Shown here piece by piece: positions 23,901-32,600 of a stretch of DNA of 64,000 bases. Made by a program: the position numbers and the translations under genes. The DNA is from Mermis nigrescens. Lineage: Eukaryota; Nematoda; Enoplea; Mermithida; Mermithidae. The stretch covers positions 22,745,896 to 22,809,895 of the forward strand of contig JAVLUZ010000154.1 of NCBI GenBank assembly GCA_036768485.1, read 5' to 3'. Position 1 is the first letter of the stretch. Every line of letters starts with the position of its first letter. Under the pieces are notes generated by a model, which was not told where the DNA came from, searched no databases, and saw only the letters and a program-made list of their open reading frames with translations.

Positions 23901-25435
23901 GCATGAGCAATCAGATCGAAGAAGTTCACACAGTTGGTTTAACTTTTGATGCCGAAGAATACCCATCTTGATAATAAATTAAACTATCATAATCATCGAA
24001 GGGTAAACACCCCACAGCTTGGTTCTCTATTAAGTGACTGCCTAAAATACTGCGGTTTATGGCACTGGTGCACGGATTCCTCGGAAGCTGTGGATGAAGC
24101 ATGACCCAAGCTAGAACGACGCCGAGCACTCCTGATTTTAAGGCTACTGGATTCCTCACGATGTTCACTAGCGTGACGACACTGCCGGACGGGGTCTGAA
24201 ATCATGAATTATTTTCATTTCTAGTGAATTAAGTAGTGTGCAGACGTGTATATACGTGGGAGGTTTTGGGGTCTAGCATTCGCATGAAAAGCATACATGA
24301 CCTTAGGGTTTCACCCCCACCCACTGTTTTCAATTTTTGTACAGGACAAAGGTTTTGAGGCTCGTATAAAGATTTTTGGAGCGATCTTTGTACATTTTTG
24401 TACACAAAGTATAGGAAGTTTTGGCCGATTTTCAATTGGACAAAAAAATAAAAAATTTTGCGCAAAAAAATAGTGCCCCAACCCAGAAAAGTTTTCACTC
24501 CCCAGAATTCGCCATTTTCCAAAAAAATCGAATAAAAAATGCCGTTCTAAACGTTTTTAGCCACATATTTGCTCAAAAGCGTAAAATTTTCGGTGATTAG
24601 CGCCCTGTACTCATTTTTTGACTATATTTTGTTCAATCAGCTCATTATTCTGAATATTTTTTATAGAATGATTATTCCCCTCAGAAACGCCGAAAAATTA
24701 TCTTTTCGACGCGAATCCACCGTTTTTGAGCCCGAAAAAGGAAACTTAAAATTTCGAGCCCCAGAATTCCCCTGTTGTGCATATCTGATATAAACTGATT
24801 GAAATTAAAAAGAGTGAATATTTCTGTATTCAATGTAAAAATATAGCTTATTGCAGTCTTTAATATCAATCTTCTGCGGAAATCATAAGAATTCAAGTAA
24901 TGTGCCTGCCTTCATGCGTCCGTCACGACTGGGGCTTTACACAGAGCATATTACAGAAGAAAAAATTTAGAGAAAAGGTGAGTATGTCGGCTCGCGAAGA
25001 CAATAAACAAAAGAATCGTAAGATTTATTCATGAAGCACTGGACGAAAATTTCCGGCGGCTTTTATCATAATGATCTTTAAAGCTGTTCGATCATTTATA
25101 CATGCCTACCTCAATTATATAAGCGGAGGAAATCGACTAGAGACTTTTTAATAAAAAGACATTAAGCTTGTCTTTTTATTTTTAGCTTAGCTAAATCGAT
25201 TAAAATTACTAAATTAATTTTTTCCACTATTTCAGAAATAGCCTAAAAAACATACAAGTGAATTACGAGTATAGTCAAGTGCTCCCTCAGCAATCGCATT
25301 TAAATCGCTGCTCTTGTCCAAGACATCTTCCTCATCATCGCCGCTTGTAGTTAGTACATCGTCAGCGTGTTCAGAACGCTGTTTACTACTTCTGCGCATC
25401 GCTCCATGCGCCAATTTAGCCGTTTGAGTAGACAT
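3111..25435 (-). CDS. Trpml: Mucolipin-type TRP cation channel (TRPML), 13 exons
   Basis: Six-transmembrane cation channel of late endosome/lysosome membranes; family members release Ca2+ and other cations and are gated by PI(3,5)P2. Exons: 25267-25435, 24051-24195, 22288-22429, 19037-19228, 17611-17767, 16247-16292, 13077-13273, 12042-12160, 10025-10174, 8671-8778, 8487-8609, 5398-5604, 3111-3266. They add to 1911 nt, 636 codons plus stop, with matching phases at every junction and GT-AG introns throughout. Family landmarks seen: [11 protein letters not shown] before S1, the luminal domain with SPDC and [16 protein letters not shown] in S2, [11 protein letters not shown] in S4, [11 protein letters not shown] in S5, and INGDDMF in the pore (N532-D535) before S6. 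The tail has [10 protein letters not shown], like the conserved mucolipin C-terminus. Length fits the family (about 550-650). Transposons fill most introns. Least sure are the poorly conserved exons 1-2. Confidence 0.95.
3267..4747. other. Trpml last intron, left part: AT-rich plus a family C MITE
   Basis: 3267-3745 and 4107-4747 are AT-rich without recognisable features. About 3746-4106 is a family C copy, inverted, with the end CCCATGCTGTGCATGT and flanks AGCTACGA/AGCGACTA that may be its target duplication. Confidence 0.6.
4748..5203 (+). mobile_element. hAT-like MITE family B, reference copy
   Basis: 456 bp with perfect duplication GGTACAAA (4740-4747, 5204-5211). Ends read GTGTTTTTTGTACAAGG and CCGAATACAAAAAACACTG. 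Repeated TTTGTACA words lie near both ends. Two GC-rich palindromes sit in the body (near 4963 and 5055). No coding. Confidence 0.9.
5398..5604 (-). CDS. Trpml: Trpml exon 12: pore helix, filter and S6
   Basis: [20 protein letters not shown] holds the NGDD selectivity filter. [18 protein letters not shown] is S6, followed by DAYEIVK. Acceptor ctttag, donor AAG|gtcagc, phase 0. Confidence 0.97.
5605..6058. other. Trpml intron, AT-rich, nothing recognised
   Basis: Intron sequence right of exon 12 with no open frames, repeats or RNA signals that I can support. Confidence 0.5.
6059..6616. mobile_element. Transposon family P with GCCCGTAGCC ends
   Basis: Inverted ends GCCCGTAGCCAAGC and GGCTACGGGC bracket 558 bp. 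The GGCGCTTCGCGCC palindrome lies near 6300. No clear target duplication. Confidence 0.6.
6617..7870 (+). repeat. Family C and J fragments, tandem and overlapping
   Basis: One clear family C copy (about 6733-7141) starts AGCATGGGAATTC, ends GATCATGATG, and holds GGCGCGAAGCACC. A second, partial C-like half spans 7150-7440 (GACGCGAAGCGCTGG). Family J-like sequence (CCAGGATTCGG, GTGTCGTTTTTTGGTGGCG) runs to about 7860. Confidence 0.6.
8190..8401 (-). mobile_element. hAT-like MITE family D
   Basis: 212 bp, flanks GGATGTGT/GGATGTAT (7 of 8). Contains CCCACCCAAAGTTAG and ATTTCGAGCCGTTA. It ends about 85 bp from Trpml exon 11. Confidence 0.8.
8487..8609 (-). CDS. Trpml: Trpml exon 11: S5
   Basis: Codes [16 protein letters not shown] and [13 protein letters not shown], the S5 signature. 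Acceptor ctttag, strong donor AAA|gtaagt. Confidence 0.97.
8671..8778 (-). CDS. Trpml: Trpml exon 10: S4
   Basis: Codes [20 protein letters not shown] and AHYN, the S4 and S4-S5 linker signature. Acceptor ttttcag, donor AAC|gtaact. Separated from exon 11 by an intron of only 61 bp. Confidence 0.97.
8779..9513. other. Trpml intron, no feature seen
   Basis: Intron between exons 9 and 10: AT-rich, with no element ends or exon-like frames recognised before the family F copy at 9514. Confidence 0.5.
9514..9763 (-). mobile_element. hAT-like MITE family F, copy 3
   Basis: Inverse of 2214-2476. Flanks CTTACGAC/GTTAAGAC (6 of 8). Confidence 0.75.
10025..10174 (-). CDS. Trpml: Trpml exon 9: S2-S3 linker and S3
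   Basis: Fifty codons, starting [31 protein letters not shown] matches the mucolipin FVNGWYI block and S3. Acceptor ttttag, donor AAG|gtaatt, phase 0 at both ends. Confidence 0.96.
10226..10906. mobile_element. Foldback (long inverted repeat) element
   Basis: Ends GGGTGGCCC / GGGCCACCC. The arms extend about 190 bp each with mismatches (GGGAACTCAACGTTTTGATC against GGTATACTCAATGTTTCAATC). TA lies near both borders, as for Tc1/mariner-derived MITEs. No coding. Confidence 0.75.
10907..11379. other. Trpml intron, no feature seen
   Basis: AT-rich intron sequence with nothing I can support. Confidence 0.5.
11380..11750 (+). mobile_element. Family D inside family D (opposite strands)
   Basis: Outer D starts CATGTAACGGCTCAAAATTT and ends TACATGTATG. 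An inverted D (about 11410-11563, ending TTTCGAGCCGTTACATG) interrupts it after GGGTGGGGG. Confidence 0.65.
12042..12160 (-). CDS. Trpml: Trpml exon 8: S2
   Basis: Codes S2 and the following basic turn ([18 protein letters not shown], then LIRGRALRQ), a family signature. Acceptor tttatag, donor CAG|gtgctt. Confidence 0.95.
12270..12490. repeat. Dispersed repeat family M, copy 1
   Basis: Similar by eye to 23020-23260: both have TTCGAAGTCGGAAA / TTTGAAGTCGGAAA, a lone-gene-free body and an ending with AAGGATAGCTATTAG or AAGGCTATATAG. Class unknown. Confidence 0.45.
13003..13062. repeat. Intronic palindrome beside Trpml exon 7 donor
   Basis: ACAAGGTTGAAAGT and ACTTTCAACCTTGT form a 14-bp stem with a 22-base loop, 15 bp inside the intron from exon 7. 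On the transcript it would form a hairpin next to the 5' splice site. Confidence 0.7.
13077..13273 (-). CDS. Trpml: Trpml exon 7: luminal (polycystin-mucolipin) domain
   Basis: Sixty-five whole codons. [28 protein letters not shown] and LTCNGSI correspond to the best conserved luminal block, including the second disulfide pair (C311 and C342 in the predicted protein). Acceptor gttcag, donor ACAG|gttgtt, phase 2 in and phase 1 out. Confidence 0.93.
13767..14756. mobile_element. Non-autonomous Tc1-like element, 990 bp
   Basis: Flanked by TA. Ends share AAGTTTAGAGTCACCC / AAGTTTAGAGCCACCC within a roughly 28-bp TIR. I find no transposase in any frame. Lies in the intron between Trpml exons 6 and 7. 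Confidence 0.85.
14846..14907 (+). repeat. (TAA)n microsatellite
   Basis: Roughly twenty ATA/AAT units in a row, followed to about 15080 by a decayed tract of the same composition with interruptions. The Asn run in one frame is not a protein. Confidence 0.95.
15438..16130 (-). mobile_element. Family C MITE split by family B (15540-15972)
   Basis: Outer C runs from CATACATGATTTGGGGG to GCATGCTGTGCATGTCTG. The inner B copy is flanked by AGTACCAT/CGTACCAT (7 of 8) and interrupts the conserved GACTATATTT-TTGTTC part of C. The age order is therefore C first, B later. Confidence 0.8.
16247..16292 (-). CDS. Trpml: Trpml exon 6 (46-nt microexon)
   Basis: Acceptor attgcag, donor AAAGG|gtcaag. Phase 1 in and phase 2 out, exactly what exons 5 and 7 need. 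Adds 14 whole codons ([14 protein letters not shown]) plus the two junction residues. The spacing from YK in this exon to the LK of the next equals that in vertebrate mucolipins, where YK...LK spans 21 residues. Confidence 0.8.
16293..16709. other. Trpml intron, no feature seen
   Basis: Intron sequence right of the microexon; no repeats or exons recognised. Confidence 0.45.
16718..16884 (+). mobile_element. hAT-like MITE family E, 167 bp
   Basis: Perfect duplication CAAATCAA (16710-16717, 16885-16892). Ends GAGGCACGTAGCT and AGCTACGTGCCTG are inverted repeats. Confidence 0.92.
17611..17767 (-). CDS. Trpml: Trpml exon 5: luminal domain
   Basis: Codes the luminal stretch with [17 protein letters not shown] and [10 protein letters not shown], the counterpart of the conserved C-x(n)-NDTFDIDP region. 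NNT is a likely N-glycosylation site. Acceptor tttcag, donor TCAA|gtgaat, phase 1 out. A competing donor at 17583-17584 would extend the exon but breaks the downstream frame. Confidence 0.9.
17815..18263 (-). mobile_element. hAT-like MITE family B
   Basis: 449 bp, flanks GTTAGAAA/GCTAGAAA. Carries GGCGCTTCGCGCC and GGCGCTTTGCGCC. The left end lies 47 bp from Trpml exon 5. Confidence 0.9.
18264..18802. other. Trpml intron, no feature seen
   Basis: AT-rich; no element ends, exon-like frames or RNA genes recognised. Confidence 0.5.
18811..19020 (-). mobile_element. hAT-like MITE family D touching Trpml exon 4
   Basis: 210 bp, flanks ATGTACAC/ATGTACAA (18803-18810, 19021-19028). The right duplication is followed after 8 bp by exon 4, so its donor site lies almost at the insertion. 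Confidence 0.8.
19037..19228 (-). CDS. Trpml: Trpml exon 4: end of S1 and first luminal part
   Basis: Sixty-four codons beginning VIMFGDMRM, with FMLKNW and [13 protein letters not shown] matching the luminal start of mucolipins. Acceptor ttatttag, donor CAG|gtgaat, phase 0 at both ends. A MITE lies on each side: 18811-19020 ends 16 bases from the donor edge, and 19238-19407 ends 9 bases from the acceptor edge. Confidence 0.93.
19238..19407 (+). mobile_element. hAT-like MITE family E at the Trpml exon 4 acceptor
   Basis: 170 bp, flanks TAAATAAG (19230-19237) and TAAATTAG (19408-19415). Read on the gene strand, the element ends only 9 bases before the exon, so it supplies the sequence where the branch point and pyrimidine tract should lie. 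Confidence 0.88.
19416..19938. other. Trpml intron, no supported feature
   Basis: AT-rich. A Phe/Leu-rich minus-strand frame at 19586-19843 exists but has no splice context or family likeness. Confidence 0.45.
19947..20299 (-). mobile_element. hAT-like MITE family C, 353 bp
   Basis: Perfect duplication TTTGTAAC (19939-19946, 20300-20307). Ends CATGATCTTGAG and CCATGCTGTGCATATCTG. Confidence 0.9.
20501..20659 (+). mobile_element. hAT-like MITE family E
   Basis: 159 bp, flanks CGAATTTC/CGAATTTT. Internal GGGCTTAGTCC and the end AGCTACGTGCCTG. Confidence 0.88.
20668..22140. repeat. Trpml intron with partial elements (family I-like, B fragment)
   Basis: About 20870-21070 holds a fragment with CCGGCGCTTTGCGCTG. 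About 21682-22140 starts like family I (CACATGGGCACAGGGGG), contains CCGGCGCTTCGCGCTG, and has a scrap of family B near 22020-22080. The stretch 21080-21660 shows nothing I recognise. Confidence 0.5.
22288..22429 (-). CDS. Trpml: Trpml exon 3: pre-S1 and S1
   Basis: Codes [15 protein letters not shown], then a basic [10 protein letters not shown] and the start of S1 ([13 protein letters not shown]). In known mucolipins the matching basic stretch binds PI(3,5)P2. Acceptor aaacag, donor CAA|gtactc, phase 0 out. Confidence 0.93.
22430..23284. other. Trpml intron: AT-rich palindromic tract and repeat M copy 2
   Basis: 22540-22640 is an AT-rich inverted stretch (AATAATAATCATTAAG ... TTAATGATTATTATT). 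23020-23260 resembles 12270-12490. No coding seen outside exon 3. Confidence 0.5.
23285..23723 (-). mobile_element. hAT-like MITE family B
   Basis: 439 bp, flanks CTCTACCT/CTCTCCCT. Two intact GGCGCTTCGCGCC palindromes (near 23412 and 23503). Confidence 0.9.
24051..24195 (-). CDS. Trpml: Trpml exon 2 (candidate)
   Basis: Acceptor ttcag at 24196-24197. Forty-seven whole codons of Ser/Arg-rich sequence ([18 protein letters not shown]). The donor used, CCGCA|gtattt, is weak but is the phase-2 site that restores the frame into exon 3. The continuous N-terminal frame and the placement just before the conserved FFFLNP exon support it. The overlapping hydrophobic frame in the same stretch does not fit the phase of exon 1. 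Confidence 0.6.
24292..24787 (-). mobile_element. Family C MITE with family B scrap inside
   Basis: Starts CATACATGACC and ends TTGTGCATATCTG. A fragment with CTTTGTACATTTTTGTACAC (about 24340-24420) looks like family B. Lies between Trpml exons 1 and 2. Confidence 0.65.
25267..25435 (-). CDS. Trpml: Trpml exon 1 (candidate first coding exon)
   Basis: Starts at the ATG of [11 protein letters not shown] (25433-25435) and codes 56 residues of acidic, serine-rich sequence ([14 protein letters not shown]), as expected for the disordered cytosolic N-terminus. The donor ACTC|gtaatt gives phase 1, which fits exon 2. An AG lies directly before the ATG and another 29 bases upstream (acceptor giving an exon top of 25464), so a 5' UTR exon may exist. 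Assignment rests on phase and position, not on conserved residues. Confidence 0.6.
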
Positions 25436-25734
25436 CTGTAAACAATCGCGACAGCTAGTCAAATCTGAAATACATACTGTAAATAAGTAAGACGATCATA
25501 ATATCCTACGTAAAAAACATATGCAAATTCAAATCGATGCTTAGTTATTTACGATATCGTATAGAGCCACAGCTTCTAGTTACATAGATGCTAATTTAGA
25601 ATAATTAACTCCCGAAGTCGGATGTTATGACAATCATCCTTCGCAGTAGTGAAATCATTGCAACAGATTTATTCTATTCCTTCAAGCACATACACACATG
25701 GGCATCATAATGATTGCAGCAAGGGAATCGGGTA

Positions 25735-26910
25735 CTGACATCAAATATTAGAATAACAGGTAGCGAATTTTAGTGTATTCGGGCTCGGGTAGGTCACTCA
25801 AGGTAATTCAGGATCGGATAGTCGATTTTAGTTTATTTGGGTATCCGAATCAATACTCGATCGGGTTCGAGTTTGGGCGTTTCAATTAAGACATACGCAT
25901 AATAAACTAATGCAACATAAATAACAGAGCCTACCAGACTTATACATGGGGGCTTGGAGGTCTTTCTTGATCATCAAGAAGAGCAATTTCATGAAAAAAA
26001 GAACTAAAGAAGTCTAAATTAGGGGACTACAGTGAATTGAGGTAGGTAACGTTTGTTCGTGCTATTTTAATGTTTACATAACTTCTTGAGGTCACTGAAG
26101 GTGGATAAAGTCAAGAATTTTAGGTCTTGCATTTCCATCGGAACCTCAGGCTGGGCTGACCTCCCAAAATGGCCTTGATGTGCAACTATGGTATCTACTG
26201 TTTCGTGATGAAAGTACATTTTACGACTTTCAGTAGTGTATTTTAGCAATTTCTGCGTCTCTGGCAATACGGACAAAAACTTTTGCGCGGAGTGCCAAAA
26301 TTATGTTGATATTTTTACCGTTTTGAGGCACAATATGAGGTTTTGTATGACAAATATTTCAAAAAAATAAAATTGGCTGGAGCGAAAAAATGATTGTTAT
26401 TCTTACCGTCTGAAACAAAGTTTCAAAGCTTTGCAAAGAAGCAAGATATTAATTTACCGAACTGATAGAAAACAATCTCACATCATGTACATATGAGTGC
26501 GCGTCGTGCCTTAGGTTAAATATTCTGTGCTTTCGATATCATTTAAAAAAATCTTCTATCGTTCGCGTCTGTCATTAAGAATTCCAATATTTAGGGCATT
26601 TTACATATTCTTCACTACCAACACAACTTGATTATTCAGGCAATAATTCTTTAATTTTTCACTATAGCCAACTAATTCAAGTAAACAGCGCGAAGCACCG
26701 AAACTTTTTTTGAAATTTAGACATAAAATTCTGATGTATAAGCGCTTAAAAAATACGCAAATAAATTATGTGAATAATTGGGTCCGGGTAGGTAGTCAAA
26801 ATGAATTTATTCGGATTCAGATAGTCGAGTTCAGTTTATTCGTGTTCGGGTATTAAATTTTGTTCGTGTACCCGAATATTCTGATCCGGGTACTTGTTGC
26901 ATCCCTATTG
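25735..26910. repeat. Element(s) of family K: CCGGGT/CCCGAA words at both ends
   Basis: 25765-25875 and 26780-26905 hold short words such as TCGGGTTCGAG and GTTCGGGTAT. They may be the two ends of one 1.2-kb element. A partial family B piece (26220-26310) lies between. Confidence 0.5.
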
Positions 26911-28084
26911 AACATACAATTACACTTTTTAACTCTAAACAATGTCTTTTTCTAAGAAGCAAAATTTGCCTCTTGGGTAACATACTGGCGGATTCTTGAA
27001 TTTCAGATAGGGGGATACTTGAAAAAAACGTTTCGGCATAGCAAGTACTCATTAAAAATAAATTACGCAATGTTGAAGCTACTGACATCTTCTATTCAAG
27101 TATTAAAACGCAAAAAGGCATGTCAATAAAACAAACAAGAGAGAAAGGGATGCACACTAAGTAGAAAAATGGTAGATGAAAAAGGAAAACGAATATAAAA
27201 GAAGGCTGGCATGCATGCAGTATGCAATAAATTTCGAGGGTAGTGGATTTAAAGAGCTCTTTTGAAAACTTTACCTTCATCAGATACTGAAATAGACCGT
27301 TCAAACCGCAGATGGCTGCCGATATGCAGTCTGGGAATAGCCATATATTGTCAGCAACAAATCTGTTAGATTTTGTCCTACTTTTAATGGAGCCATTTTT
27401 TATGCCAGACCGAGCTAAATCGCGCTCAATTTAATTAAACATTATCACCGACGTTTTGTCGGTAAAACAGGTTTCCATATTACGCTCGATATTTTCGAAC
27501 TTATGTGCAACTATGCAATGTAATTTAATACTTGCCGGTGATTAGGGGTCCCTGCAGACCCGTTAACGTAAGAACACGTTGCCGTGGAGCAATTACGAGT
27601 AGGTAAGCACGAGTATACCTAAGTTGATACATAACTACGTTCTGTCCGCAGTAAGTGAAAATTATTAAAATATGGGACTTGCACTTGCAGGAACCACTAC
27701 TTATAAGCATTTAAAGAAAAGTAAAAGCTTGCATACGGAAGAACTAGCAGCTGTAATTTACCTACATGGGTGCCAAGCATAGCGAACCACTATCATAAAT
27801 ATTACAGCCTTAATAAAGACATATGTTCCGACTTATGGCTCAAAATTAAAAGGCTTGCTAGTTATGGGCATATTAAGCTGAGTGATAAGGAATTCCAAAT
27901 TAAAAATACTGATAAGATTTCGCATACACACTGAATGCTTATTCATATTTTGTGCGCATAAACTAAACAGAGGTAAACTTTTATTAGGATAATATTAAAC
28001 CTATCATAAACAATTTTAAAAAACATTCAATTTTGAGCGTTGGCAATCTAAGAACATGAAGCACAAAATAATATTAACAAATAA
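26911..28084. other. Intergenic, no supported gene
   Basis: Between the unknown gene and Trpml. Short minus-strand frames (26940-27088, 27525-27710) have partial splice-like borders but no family likeness or matching partners. Confidence 0.4.
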
Positions 28085-28092
28085 ACGACAAA

Positions 28093-28400
28093 CAGAACCG
28101 TATTTAAGGGGGTGGCTGGAAAAAATGTTGGAGGGTAAGATATGCAATGTATGGTAAAATGAAAAGAATCGCATTCAATAATTGCGGCACAAGCTTGACC
28201 AAAAAATGTCAGTTTTATAGCCTTTGAGTGAAAATTTTTTTAGCCAAAAGTTCGAATTTTACGGTCTTGATAGAGCTTGTCGGAAAACGTCGAAAAATGT
28301 GGATTTTTTCGAGCTATCCCTAGCCGTTTCCAGAAATATAGACCAATTCATACTAAAACCGCCCCCATCCTTCCTTGAACGAATCCTGGATACGGGCCTG
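28093..28400 (-). mobile_element. hAT-like element family J, 308 bp
   Basis: Ends CAGAACCGTATTTAAGG and CCTGGATACGGGCCTG; flanks ACGACAAA/ACGGCATA (6 of 8). A family D copy follows at once (about 28405-28605). Confidence 0.7.
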
Positions 28401-28404
28401 ACGG

Positions 28405-28605
28405 CATACATGTCAAGGGGATGGAAGATCCTCAATCCAAAACCGAAGTTATTTGTCCCCCATCCTCCCCCAAAGCCAAAAAATTTTTGACCACCCATGT
28501 TTGGAAAAAAATGAATTTTTTGGCATTGACGTTCATTTACCTCCCCCTCCCCCAAAACGGCCGGGAACTCCCAACCCAAATTTTGAACCTTTAAATGTAT
28601 GCATG
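28405..28605 (-). mobile_element. MITE family D
   Basis: Starts CATACATGTCAAGG and ends near AATGTATGCATG, abutting family J; borders approximate. Confidence 0.65.
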
Positions 28606-29531
28606 GTTACATGACTGCAGACAGAGGCGCTGAAGGAAAAATTTACCGTTCGACCTTTAGCGTTTTCTATTTCATGTTTTCTCAAACTCACTACAACTGC
28701 TAAGCTGATTATTGTTCATTCCTATTAAGTCTAACGCTTTATAGCGGAATTTTTTCCCGAAAACGACTTCGAAGTACATATTTCAAGAAGTTATAGGAAT
28801 AATTTCTGCCTGAATCTAAAAAATTGTTAAGACTCAAGGCATTGAAAGCGTAAACGATTATCGAATAAACTTTCAAGAAAACTTTATTCTGCTGAATTTC
28901 TAAATAAGAAAAGCCGAATTCAAAATTTAACAAATTACGCGATAAATTTTTTTAGATATTTAGTGAGCAGTAAAGCAGCAATCGTTCTCTCGGAAATACA
29001 TATAAAAAATTAAACCAAATAAAATCACGCAGCGAAACAAAACTTACAATTAAGTCTCGGAAAGATTAACATAACGATAAGTCAGATGGAATTTTATTAG
29101 GTACAAACAAACAAAAGATAGCACCATTAATTAAATAATTCATCACGAATAGAGAAAGAACCAAATTAAAAGCATGATATATAATCTTATGATGAATAAA
29201 AGAAATCCGAAACACTTAAAAACAAGGAGTCGACTTTTCGAAGGCACAAGAAATTTAGGCTATTAAAATCTTGAAAAAATTTGAAAAAGGTCGAGTAAAT
29301 TGATAAAGAATATAGTCAAAAATGTGTATATAACGTGAAGCGCCGAAATTCCGAGACGTTTAATCCAAAAATGAGCAAAAGTGCTTATAAATGCACACTT
29401 TTACAATTTCTACGAAAAATCGACAATTCTGGGGGAGGGCGTCGCAGCCATTTTGAGAGGGGGTCAGTTGTCATTCTGGGGGTCAATCTCCCCAAGTACG
29501 CATATGAGAATATAGAGGTTTTGCTCATAGT
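28606..29531. other. Downstream of the unknown gene; half a family C element
   Basis: 28606-29260 shows nothing recognisable. About 29270-29510 matches one half of family C (ATAGTCAAAAATGTGTATAT, GTGAAGCGCCG, GGGGGTCA). Confidence 0.45.
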
Positions 29532-29686
29532 TTAAGTTGCATCAATTAAAATCTCTTCTTTAGCATCGGCTCGGCTTTGCAATTCTTGTTCGAATGGTTC
29601 CACCTTAAATTCACTTGGTGGTGGAGATACATTCATTTGTTTCGACGAATCCGATATGACGCTGTTAACTACTTCTTCTAGATTGG
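29532..29686 (-). CDS. Unknown gene terminal exon
   Basis: Acceptor tttgcag; phase 1 junction gives Ala, then NLEEVVNSVISDSSKQ, SPPPSEFKVEPFEQEL and EEILIDAT, stop TAA at 29532-29534. Confidence 0.7.
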
Positions 29687-32600
29687 CTGCAAATTATTTT
29701 TAGATAAACGCACTTTAAGATGTTTGATATTTCCTTATTAATTATGTAAATGACTACTTAACTTTACTGAAATAAAAATTATATAAAATTATAACATGAC
29801 TAGTAGTTAAAAAATCGAAACATGATTCGGGGAGTTTCACCCCCCAAATAAGTCTTCACCCCTTCCAGAAATTTTTTCATCCACCCCAGAATTCGCGATC
29901 TTTCAAAAGTTTCCGGAACTTTCCGAAAAATTCGTAGAAAAGGTGCTGTTTTAAGCGTTTTTAGCTTTCTATTTGCTCATGAGTCTCAATTTTTCGGCGC
30001 CTCGCGTCACATACTCATTTTCTGACTATATTTTATTCAAATTGTTCGAATTTTTTGATTTTTTGAACTTTTCATATGTTTTTATGCTCAAACAGATAGG
30101 GCATCGTCAGAAACGCAGGAAAAAGATGTTTTTGACGCGCATCTACTATTTTTGAGCCCAAAAAGGAGCTTTGAAATTTCACCCTCCCTCCAGAATTCCC
30201 ATGCTGCGCATGTCTGACCGGGAGTTAAGGAAACTCTTTCAGCTATTTCTCGAAACCTTTGTGCGTGGATCTCAATTTTTGAATCAGTGTAAACTAAATC
30301 TATTTTAAAAGCGGCTCAAACTGAATAGGGGTGTAACAGGCTCTTGAAACCGAATAAATCGAACTTAAATATCTGACCTAAACCTGAATATATTTTGCTA
30401 GCTTTATTAGGGTATTTCTTACCTGAAAAATGTAATTTCATATGAATTAATGTTCAATCGTTTCTTATTTTTCTTAATTTCTTCTTATCCACATTTTGGT
30501 GTATCATTTCTTACAAATATCTGATTCTTATTACCACGATCCAAAGTCGCAACGAATCAGTTCTAGCCTTAATTAGAACGCTTTAGTTGCTAGGCTGCCA
30601 TACATGATCTTGCGGTGCTTTATTTTCCTCACAACAAAAATTTTATAGTCCGCCAAGAATTCGCTATTTTTCAAAAAATCGTAGAAAACGTCCTGGCTTA
30701 AGTGTTATTGGCGATTATATAGCTCCAAAGTGCCAAATTTTCCGGCGTTACGAGCTAAACAGCCATTTTTGACCATATTCTGTTAAATTTGATGGAATTT
30801 TTCAGGAAACTTTTTAGTTTTTAGAAGAACATCATCAAAAACGTCAAAAATTGTGTTTTCAAAGCATATTCATCGTTTTCGAGCCCAAAAAAATTAAGGA
30901 AACTTTTCTGGTTTCATCTCAGATTAACCACACTGTACATGTATATGTTATGTACCCCGCGCGATTTTTATAAAATTGAATATTGAAGAGTAAATAAAGG
31001 AAAAAGGTTTTTCTTGTGTAGTTGAAATTTATCTTTTTTATATGTTTGTTTCAGAAGAAGCGATTATTTAAGACTTTTTTCATTGATCCCTTCACTATAA
31101 TTTCCGTTTATTTTCTTAAAACATTAAATCTGATTCTATCAAAAGAACTCTGAATTTTCTCCCTTATTTATGTATTTACTTTACTTTTATACGAGTACAT
31201 GTGTAATGTCCGAAAAAGAATACAACTCAAGTAGATAATATTGGATGTCGAATCAGTGGGGAATTAAGGCCACTTGCTCGATACCCAAGTCGTTTAAGAA
31301 AAGATTGCTGCGGGAGATTAAAAGTGCATTAATAGTAAATTGAATTAACAAATATTAAATTCACCTTCAAAATTTCCATCTTTGACACGAATAGAGCATT
31401 TCAGAGTACAAAACAAAAAGAGGCATTGCAGCGCTCAACCGAACTTATTCCCTTAGAATTTTTAAATTGCGACGTTTCTGTTACGTAGATATGTAAAACT
31501 TGATAGAATCACAAATTAGCAGAGGGGCTGGAGGGCACATAGCTGGCCGTCCTATTTTGGGGGGACCAACACAAATTTTGGGGGGAGCAAGCCCAATGCG
31601 GCGAAAAATAGCACAAAATAACGTTTGAAAAGTCCTATTTTTCCGATTTTTCTGAATTTGGGGGTCCGAACCCCCCATTCCCCCCAGAGATACGTGCCTG
31701 GGGGTTGGGGTTTATACCCCCCAGAATCTGAAACCTCTCTAACCAAAAAATAGATAACCCCAGAATGGAATTTTCGGGGCTCTTTTTGCCAACTTTTCCC
31801 CGGCTGACCCCCAGAATATGGTTGCTGCCCACGTACATATGTATGAGCACGACTCGTCCTTAATTTACTATGTATTTGAACGCAAATTAATTTAAGCCGA
31901 AAAAAACAAAAAATCTCAACCTCTTATGGCAGAAGAAAGTTCAGCGCTGCACGTCTTCTGAACTGAAGGAGCCCTCCGGCGTTTTACTATCGCGGTGGCA
32001 GCAGGTGGCGTTTGAGACTGCGCTGGCTGAGGCGTTGGAATAGGTACTGATTTTGGCAACTCTGCTACACAGTCAATGATGCGATCTTCTATATTAGCGC
32101 CTGGCTCCTAGGCAGTAAAAGAAAGAAATTGTACAGTGCATACCTACATACCAAATACTCATAAAAAATTCTTAAATACAACACAAGAATTGCAAAATGA
32201 ATTATGAACTAAAATGCGGAAATGGGTATAGTGCTGTCCTTTAAGAAAAACCCAAGAGCTTTTGTTTCCTAAAAAACCCACACATTTTCTTGGCTTGTAG
32301 AGCAGCTGGGAAAATAATTTTTTGAATGCATACTATCTAGGCCAAATATGATTATAAAAACATACTGTGATCATTCAGGCCTAACTCGTTCTTCAGGAAC
32401 AAAATTTTGCAAACGTTTGGAAAAAATGGTGATTTTGATCGATTTTTTTGCGATTTTCTGTGCTGCATATTAATTTCATGTACGCGGTTGTCTGCATTTT
32501 TGTAGTATTTTATGTTAGCCCCCCTGCCAGGCTTTCCAGAAAAAAATTTCGAGGCAATAACTTCAACTTGTGACCTACAGTATACCTTCAAAGTGAGAGC